The translations under genes were made by a program, and so were the position numbers. From Chloroflexota bacterium (GTDB lineage: Bacteria > Chloroflexota > Limnocylindria > Limnocylindrales > CSP1-4): 10,850 bases of DNA. Below, piece after piece: positions 6,891 to 10,850 of the stretch (position 1 is the stretch's first letter; every line of letters starts with the position of its first letter). The notes below the pieces were generated by a model. It saw only the letters and a list, made by a program, of their open reading frames with translations, was not told the origin of the DNA and did not search any database. The stretch spans positions 1 to 10,850 of the forward strand of contig JAKAHL010000040.1 of assembly GCA_021815005.1 (NCBI GenBank), in the 5' to 3' direction.

Positions 6891-8363
6891 TCACCACCAC
6901 GGCCGCAGGGGTCTGGGCGCGGGCGCGCGGTCGCCGAGGGGACGGGCCAACAGCAGCTGTGCCACATCGAGCTCGCCGCGCTCGAACCCGACGCGCGCCC
7001 CCGCCATGTAGAGGCGCCACGTGCGCGCGACCTCCTCGCCCGCGGCCGCCACGGCCTCGTCCCAGGACGCCTCGAGACGCTGGACCCACGCCTGCAGCGT
7101 GAGGGCGTAGTGGGGCCGGAGCGACTGGAGGTCCAGGACCTCGAAGCCCGCCGCGTCCCGCGCCACTGCGACCGCCCGCTCGACGGGGACGAGCTCGCCA
7201 TCCGGGAAGACGTACCGCTCGGTGAACGTGGCGCGCCGGATGCCGCCCCGCCAGCCTCCGAGACGGGGGGTCGCGGCGCGGCCCCGCTCTGCGTTGGCGA
7301 TGCCGTGGTTGAGGAACCGGCCGCCCGGCCGCAGCGCCCGGAATGCCGCGGCGAAGTAGGCGGGCAGCATCGCCGCGCCAACGTGCTCGAACATGCCGAC
7401 CGAGGCGACCGCGTCGAACGGGCCCAGCGGCGCGAGGTCGCGGTAGTCGCGGACCTCGGCATGCACCCGGTGGTCGAGTCCCAGCAGCGCGGCCCGGCGG
7501 TTGGCCTCGTCGGCCTGACGCCCTGACAGCGTCACACCGACGGCGTCCACCTTGTACCGCTCGGCGGCGTGGAGCACCAGCGAGCCCCAGCCGCAGCCGA
7601 TGTCGAGGAGGCGCTGCCCGGGCCGCAAGTCGAGCTTGCGGCAGATGAGGTCGAGCTTTGCCTCCTGCGCGGCGTCGAGATCGCGCGCCGGGTCGTCGTC
7701 GCGCTCGAAGTAGGCGCACGAATACGTCAGGCGCCGGTCAAGCCACAGCCGGTAGAAGGACTCGCCGACATCGTAGTGGAAGCGGATCGCCTCCTTGTCC
7801 CGAGCGCGGGAGTGCCGCCGTCCGGTCAGGCGGGCCGCTTGGCGGGCGAGGGGTGCAGCCGACGTCCCGGCCTGGGTCTGGCGCAGCTCCAGGGCCCAGC
7901 GCACCAGCCGGCGCAGGTCCGCCCTCGACAGCCGGCGCAGGTCCACGTCGCGGGCAGCCTCGATCGCGACCGCGATGTCCCCGTCGAGGTCGATGTCGCC
8001 ACGCAGGAACGAGTCGGCGAACGCGTTCTCGGTCGGGGGCAGCAGCCGCGCCAGAGCCGCCGCGCTGGCCACGCGAACGTGGGCGCGGCGCGGGCCGGGG
8101 CTCGTCTCGCCGGGGCTCACCGGAGGCGTGGCGTCGTCGGCCAGACTGATCGTGATGGGGGATTCGGGCGAGAGCGCCCGAGCTAGCAGGCGCACGATGC
8201 CATCGGCCAGCCGGCGGTCTCGCTGGAGGCCGTCCTCGGAAACCCGGTCGCCGGGACCCGTCTCAGGTGGGCCGCCGGGACGGTCCGACGCCGTCGGGTC
8301 GGCAGTGGGAGCCAGCGCCGCAGGCGCATCCGGCGCGATACCGGAACCAGTCTCGACCGTCAT
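6891..8363 (-). CDS. cfa: Cyclopropane-fatty-acyl-phospholipid synthase
   Basis: Adds a methylene from S-adenosylmethionine across the double bond of unsaturated acyl chains in membrane phospholipids, at the inner membrane surface. The protein has 490 residues against about 380-430 for typical members. Residues 1-50 are Pro/Ala/Gly-rich and probably disordered; an N-terminal lipid-binding-like domain follows to about 190. The catalytic domain shows FHYDVGESFYRLWLD, LTYSCAYF with Cys216, the DIGCGWG SAM loop at 254-260, GVTLS, GMFEHVG with Glu326, FLNHGI with His353, and HYALTLQAW. These match the Escherichia coli residues that hold the bicarbonate ion and position the lipid, so the enzyme looks intact. 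Other members of the wider family methylate chains or make mycolic cyclopropanes, so the exact product is inferred. GGAGG lies seven bases before the ATG. Confidence 0.94.
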   Translation of the reverse strand: MTVETGSGIAPDAPAALAPTADPTASDRPGGPPETGPGDRVSEDGLQRDRRLADGIVRLLARALSPESPITISLADDATPPVSPGETSPGPRRAHVRVASAAALARLLPPTENAFADSFLRGDIDLDGDIAVAIEAARDVDLRRLSRADLRRLVRWALELRQTQAGTSAAPLARQAARLTGRRHSRARDKEAIRFHYDVGESFYRLWLDRRLTYSCAYFERDDDPARDLDAAQEAKLDLICRKLDLRPGQRLLDIGCGWGSLVLHAAERYKVDAVGVTLSGRQADEANRRAALLGLDHRVHAEVRDYRDLAPLGPFDAVASVGMFEHVGAAMLPAYFAAAFRALRPGGRFLNHGIANAERGRAATPRLGGWRGGIRRATFTERYVFPDGELVPVERAVAVARDAAGFEVLDLQSLRPHYALTLQAWVQRLEASWDEAVAAAGEEVARTWRLYMAGARVGFERGELDVAQLLLARPLGDRAPAPRPLRPWW

Positions 8364-8370
8364 CGAGTCA

Positions 8371-8375
8371 CCTCC
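8371..8375 (-). promoter_or_regulatory. Shine-Dalgarno site of cfa
   Basis: GGAGG on the minus strand, seven bases before ATG 8363, supporting the full-length start with the disordered N-terminal extension. Confidence 0.75.
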
Positions 8376-8436
8376 GATGGCGACGATTGTGCGCCTCCGG
8401 CAGCGGCCCGTCCTCCTGCCCCGGCTTGGGGTCGTG

Positions 8437-8505
8437 CCCCGCCCTCGCCCCGACCGCGCCCCGCCCTGGCCCCGTCCGTGCCCCGCCCTCGCCCCGCCCG
8501 CGCCC
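8437..8505 (-). repeat. G-run array with quadruplex potential upstream of cfa
   Basis: On the minus strand, the cfa sense strand, eleven runs of three or four G follow one another with loops of 1, 3 or 7 bases, meeting the usual G3+/loop 1-7 rule more than twice over. A 20-base block recurs exactly at 8433-8452 and 8477-8496, a 44-base period, so part of the array arose by duplication. Whether it folds in the cell is inference. Confidence 0.65.
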
Positions 8506-8530
8506 GGCAGGGTTTGCGGCTGGCCCCCGG

Positions 8531-8559
8531 GGGATGTGCCCCGGAGGGATGTGCCCCGG
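8531..8559 (+). repeat. Two tandem copies of a 15-base repeat
   Basis: GGGATGTGCCCCGG occurs at 8531-8544 and again at 8546-8559, separated by one base. The repeat directly abuts the left arm region of the inverted repeat starting at 8566. Confidence 0.85.
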
Positions 8560-8565
8560 TGCGGC

Positions 8566-8684
8566 TCAACGGACGGTCGGATCGACGACCGAGCCGCGCC
8601 GCGCCGGCGTTCGGCGTGTGCGCGCCCGGCGGGCCGCCGAATCTGTCGCGGGATGGCTCGTTCGGCGGGCCGGCCGTCCGTTGA
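8566..8684. repeat. 119-base nested inverted repeat
   Basis: The outer arms TCAACGGACGGTCGG (8566-8580) and CCGGCCGTCCGTTGA (8670-8684) pair at 14 of 15 positions, with a G.U wobble possible at the other. Inside lie a symmetric 9/9 internal loop, a second stem CGAGCC/GGCTCG (8590-8595 with 8655-8660), a third stem TTCGGCG/CGCCGAA (8610-8616 with 8635-8641) and a small apical GCCC/GGGC pair. The stems are ordered concentrically as in a single long hairpin. It could be a structured RNA, a small non-autonomous mobile element or a protein site. Confidence 0.7.
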
Positions 8685-8745
8685 CCCGCCCCATGCGACC
8701 GGTGACCGCGCGCCAGCTCTGCGACCCCCGGGCCGGATCGGCGAC

Positions 8746-8793
8746 TCGTCGGCCGGGTCGCGACCGACGACGGCTCGATCGATTGGGCCGTCG
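8746..8793 (+). other. Two overlapping, mutually exclusive hairpins
   Basis: TCGTCGG (8746-8752) pairs with CCGACGA (8764-8770). Separately CGACGGC (8768-8774) pairs with GCCGTCG (8787-8793), extendable inward to an 11-bp stem with two wobbles and a TCGA loop. They share bases 8768-8770, so only one complete form can exist at a time. No T-run follows either. Confidence 0.35.
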
Positions 8794-8874
8794 CGGCCGG
8801 GGAGCCTGATCGCACTCCCGCGCGACCCGTCGCCCGCGGCTTCGCTGCTCCGGTGCCTGCAGGCGTGAGGGCTG

Positions 8875-9339
8875 TCAGCTCCCGCTCAGCAGGCTTCGAC
8901 CCTGCATCGGCTGGCGCAGCGCGGCGATCGCGTCGCGGGCGGCCACGAGCTGCGCGTCCTCGTTTGCCGTGCCCAGGTCCAGCCGGCAGTACGTGAACCG
9001 GTTGGGGAGAACGCGCGCCATCATCGAGCCGAGCCAGGCGGTGAGGTCCGCCCGCGAGCCCGTGCCCTTGGGTGCGTCGGGCGTGACCGCGTGCACTAGG
9101 ACCAGCCGCCGACGGCTCCGCTCGAGCCAGGGCCAGTACTGGAGCACCTTCTCGGCCGAGTGGTTGTGCTTGCGCTCCAGCTGGAGCGCCACCCAGGCGT
9201 CCGAGGACGCGAGGGCCAGGGCGCCGGTGGACCCCCCGAGGGCCGCGATGGGCTCGGCGTCGAAGACCACGCCCAGCAGCTCGCCGACGCGGCGCGCCGC
9301 CTTGGCGTCGGAGATCCCCGCCCACTCCCGTTTGGCCAC
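8875..9339 (-). CDS. Uncharacterised protein, possible PD-(D/E)XK-like fold
   Basis: I do not recognise the family. From GTG 9339 the protein has 154 residues; GGGAG lies seven bases upstream, and the frame before it reads as low-complexity shadow. The middle contains SSDAWVALQLERKHNHSAEK (residues 45-64), where Asp47, Glu55 and Lys57 give a D...ExK spacing like PD-(D/E)XK nucleases, followed by a conserved-looking YWPWLE (68-73) and a hydrophobic strand RLVLVHAV (78-85). The remainder is mixed alpha/beta with no membrane segment. Asp and ExK alone are weak evidence, and the protein may have no nuclease activity. There is no methylase or other restriction partner next to it. Codon composition matches its neighbours. 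Confidence 0.6.
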   Translation of the reverse strand: MAKREWAGISDAKAARRVGELLGVVFDAEPIAALGGSTGALALASSDAWVALQLERKHNHSAEKVLQYWPWLERSRRRLVLVHAVTPDAPKGTGSRADLTAWLGSMMARVLPNRFTYCRLDLGTANEDAQLVAARDAIAALRQPMQGRSLLSGS

Positions 9340-9802
9340 GTCGTCTCCCAGTGTGGTTGCTGGCCCGTCGCTGACTCTAGCGGGTCGCGCGATGTCGGGC
9401 CGTCCGGACGCGAGGCGAGGCTGTCGGCGGCATCCGCCTTGCGTCGGGTGGGCGGCCGCCATGATGCCGATGGTCGCCACCAGATCGGCGGCCTCGACCG
9501 CGCATCGCCAGCGGCGGTCGTGGGCAGGTCGATCCAGTCCGTGCGGCGCAGCTCCGGGATGCCCGCGAGGAACGCTCCCGCGCGGTTCGCGCTGGCACGC
9601 GACCGGCACCGCTCGGCACATCGCCCCAGGTCCGAGCGCCAAGCCGGCACCCAGGGACGAGGCTGATCGGAGCTCACGCGGATTGCCGATGAGCGCGTTC
9701 CTGCGCCCGCGCCAGCCCGCTACGTATGCCCACCACGTTTACGGGACGCCGGGCGCCTCGTCCCGGCTCGCCATCGGCCCGCCTCGGGTCCCCGGCCATG
9801 CG

Positions 9803-9964
9803 TGGCGCGCATGCGCGACCCGCTCGACGCACTTGCGGGCGCCGAGGCAGCGCCGCGCCGGCGCTCGCTAATCCTGGCGCGCATGCGCGACCCGCTCGAC
9901 GCACTTGCGGGCGCCGAGGCAGCGCCGCGCCGGCGCTCGCTGATCCTGGCGCGCATGCGCGACC
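9803..9964 (+). repeat. 72-base tandem repeat, two full copies and a partial third
   Basis: Copies at 9803-9874 and 9875-9946 differ at one base (A9870 versus G9942). A third copy matches for 18 bases from 9947 and then diverges. A weaker relative appears at about 10021-10068. Each full copy carries the 12-bp palindrome CGCGCATGCGCG (9806-9817, 9878-9889, 9950-9961) and the 10-bp palindrome GCGCCGGCGC. The near identity of the two copies points to a recent duplication. Confidence 0.92.
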
Positions 9965-10096
9965 ACGCGACGGCCACCGCGCGCCGCGTCGGCTCCCGAC
10001 CGCGCCCCGAACGCACGCCGCGCCGGCCCCTGCTGATCGCCATGCGCATCCGGGACCCGCTCGAGGCAACGCCCGCGTCAGGACGGCGCCCGAATC

Positions 10097-10126
10097 GCGA
10101 GGCCCCGGTCTGCACCGGGGCCTCGC
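10097..10126 (-). terminator. Strong hairpin downstream of nrdJ
   Basis: A perfect 13-bp stem (10097-10109 with 10114-10126) with a four-base loop lies about 87 bases beyond the nrdJ stop. The position and stability suit a transcription terminator, though the sequence after it on the minus strand (GATTCGGG) has only a token T content. Confidence 0.65.
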
Positions 10127-10212
10127 TCCACGGGACGGGGGATTCGGGATGGTCCTCGGCCGGCGTCAGGCCCGTGGCCCGGCGTCGGTGTCGGCGGCGG
10201 CGCCGACGGAGA

Positions 10213-10850
10213 TCAGCTGCAGCCCGAGGTGGACCCGCAGTTGAGGCACTTGTAGCAGGACCCGTTGCGAACCATGATCGAGCCGCACTCGGCGCAGCTC
10301 GGCGCGTCGGCCTGGGTGGCGAAGGCCACCTTGGCCGTGCCCGACAGCGGCCCGCCGAGCGAGGACGAGATGGCGGACGGACCCTTGCCGGCGCCGTTGC
10401 CGCTGGCCGACGCGGCGCTGGCGTTGGCGGAGGCCGCCGGGGCCTGCTTGGCCACCGAGACCGACGCGGGCTTGGGGGTCGGCGCAGCGGCCGTTGCCGT
10501 TTGGCCGTTGCCGGCGACGCCCGAGGCCGGGGCCGGGGCTGCCTGCGGCGAGGCCAGTGCCTCGGACTGGGCGGTCACGCCCTCGTCGGCCCTCGGCTTG
10601 AGCGCATTGGCGGCGAACGGGGCGGGAGCCTCCGCCACCACCTGCGAGCGGTCGATCAGGCCGAGCGTGGCCCGGTCCTCCTCGGGCAGGAACCGGCTGC
10701 CGAGCCAGCGGAAGATGTAGTCCACCAGCGACTTGGCGATGGGGATCTCAGGGTTGCCGGTGAAGCCGCTGGGCTCGAACCGGACGTGGGCGAACTTGTT
10801 CACCACGTCCTTGAGCGGCACGCCGTACTGGAGCGCCAGGCTCACCGAGG
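10213..10850 (-). CDS. nrdJ: Adenosylcobalamin-dependent ribonucleotide reductase, C-terminal part
   Basis: Class II enzyme reducing ribonucleotides to deoxyribonucleotides with coenzyme B12, oxygen-independent and cytoplasmic. Only the last 211 residues are in the window; the gene runs off the right edge with the frame open. The visible start, VSLALQYGVPLKDVVNKF then FEPSGFTGNPEIPIAKSLVDYIFRWLG, is the conserved end of the catalytic barrel region in bacterial NrdJ. Next comes a roughly 100-residue Ala/Pro/Ser-rich linker, then a four-cysteine zinc-ribbon-like end (CAECG, CYKCLNCG) finishing in GSTSGCS. The C-terminal cysteines are thought to pass reducing equivalents to the active site, and the flexible linker would let the tail swing in. 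A perfect hairpin terminates the unit downstream. Confidence 0.95.
   Translation of the reverse strand, partial: SVSLALQYGVPLKDVVNKFAHVRFEPSGFTGNPEIPIAKSLVDYIFRWLGSRFLPEEDRATLGLIDRSQVVAEAPAPFAANALKPRADEGVTAQSEALASPQAAPAPASGVAGNGQTATAAAPTPKPASVSVAKQAPAASANASAASASGNGAGKGPSAISSSLGGPLSGTAKVAFATQADAPSCAECGSIMVRNGSCYKCLNCGSTSGCS

Larger units (their letters stand above)
8364..8874. other. 511-base gap rich in repeats and hairpins
   Basis: I find no convincing gene here. Open frames across it on both strands have shadow-like composition (Arg/Gly/Pro/Ala) and run into neighbouring genes. It holds the cfa ribosome site, a G-run array (8437-8505), a 15-bp-period direct repeat (8531-8559) and a nested inverted repeat (8566-8684). 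Two overlapping hairpins also lie here, at 8746-8770 and 8768-8793. A weak CACAAT box (8391-8386, minus) is the only -10-like candidate I see for cfa, and it lacks a -35. Confidence 0.6.
9340..10212. other. 873-base gap with tandem repeats and a terminator
   Basis: No gene is convincing. Bases 9340-9800 show open frames on both strands with shadow-like composition, and no ribosome site matched to a plausible start. One minus-strand frame near 9560-9650 (residues like ELRRTDWIDLP) reads slightly better than background and could be a gene remnant, but I cannot name it. The rest holds the 72-bp repeats (9803-9964), a diverged copy at about 10021-10068, and the hairpin at 10097-10126. Confidence 0.55.

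Noticed and set aside
7795..8868. Plus-strand open frame opposite the cfa start and through the gap
   Set aside because: It is antisense to cfa, Arg/Pro/Ser-rich, with no ribosome site.
8360..9325. 321-codon minus-strand open frame covering the repeat-rich gap
   Set aside because: Its right half is an out-of-frame reading of the 8875-9339 gene, and its left half translates the G-run array and direct repeat into Arg/Gly/Ala repeats.
9674..10115. Two overlapping minus-strand frames across the 72-base repeats
   Set aside because: Both give Arg/Ala/Gly-rich repeats. One starts inside the terminator hairpin, and neither has a ribosome site.
9667..10850. Plus-strand frame open through the 72-base repeats to the window edge
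   Set aside because: Its only early ATG is inside the first repeat with no ribosome site. It runs through the nrdJ terminator hairpin and then antisense to nrdJ. I keep it only as a caveat in the repeat finding.

Overview
This is very GC-rich DNA (well above 70% by eye) packed with bacterial genes in both orientations. Strong GGAGG ribosome sites precede several genes, while two others carry a TAnnnT box 6-8 bases before the ATG and may be leaderless. The gene set (adenosylcobalamin-dependent ribonucleotide reductase, DUF1918, an SPFH/ribbon-helix-helix pair, a Pro/Ser/Thr-rich anchored exoprotein) fits a high-GC Chloroflexota such as a Limnocylindria-type lineage, or an Actinomycetota. The sequence alone does not settle the phylum.

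Layout, left to right. At 262-1326 (+) is a membrane diguanylate cyclase, convergent with an aldehyde dehydrogenase at 1348-2865 (-). The dehydrogenase diverges from a YbaK/EbsC-type aminoacyl-tRNA deacylase-like gene at 3012-3518 (+), which is followed by an anchored, probably exported protein of unknown function at 3550-4419 (+). Next is a minus-strand pair: an SPFH (band-7) membrane protein at 4772-5677 and, downstream of it, a 57-residue ribbon-helix-helix protein at 4544-4717. The pair reads out of an AT-rich promoter/operator-like island that it shares with a divergent, N-terminally anchored methyltransferase at 5804-6478 (+). A DUF1918 gene (6570-6770, -) lies downstream of a cyclopropane-fatty-acid synthase (6891-8363, -). 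A 154-residue protein with a possible PD-(D/E)XK-like motif (8875-9339, -) and the C-terminal end of nrdJ (10213 to the window edge, -) complete the genes.

Two stretches lack a convincing gene. The first, 8364-8874, holds a dense array of G-runs on the cfa-sense strand, a 15-bp-period direct repeat, a 119-base nested inverted repeat with 15-bp outer arms, and two overlapping hairpins. The second, 9340-10212, holds two almost identical 72-bp tandem repeats plus partial copies, each with a 12-bp palindrome, and a perfect 13-bp hairpin placed as a terminator for nrdJ.

Most of the genes are housekeeping or envelope functions: second-messenger synthesis, aldehyde oxidation, tRNA quality control, lipid modification, a membrane scaffold and dNTP synthesis. 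I see no mobile-element genes, CRISPR array, tRNA or rRNA, and no clear multi-gene defence or biosynthetic system. The least explained parts are the SPFH/ribbon-helix-helix module with its AT-rich repeats, the structured DNA upstream of cfa, and the 72-bp repeat array next to nrdJ.
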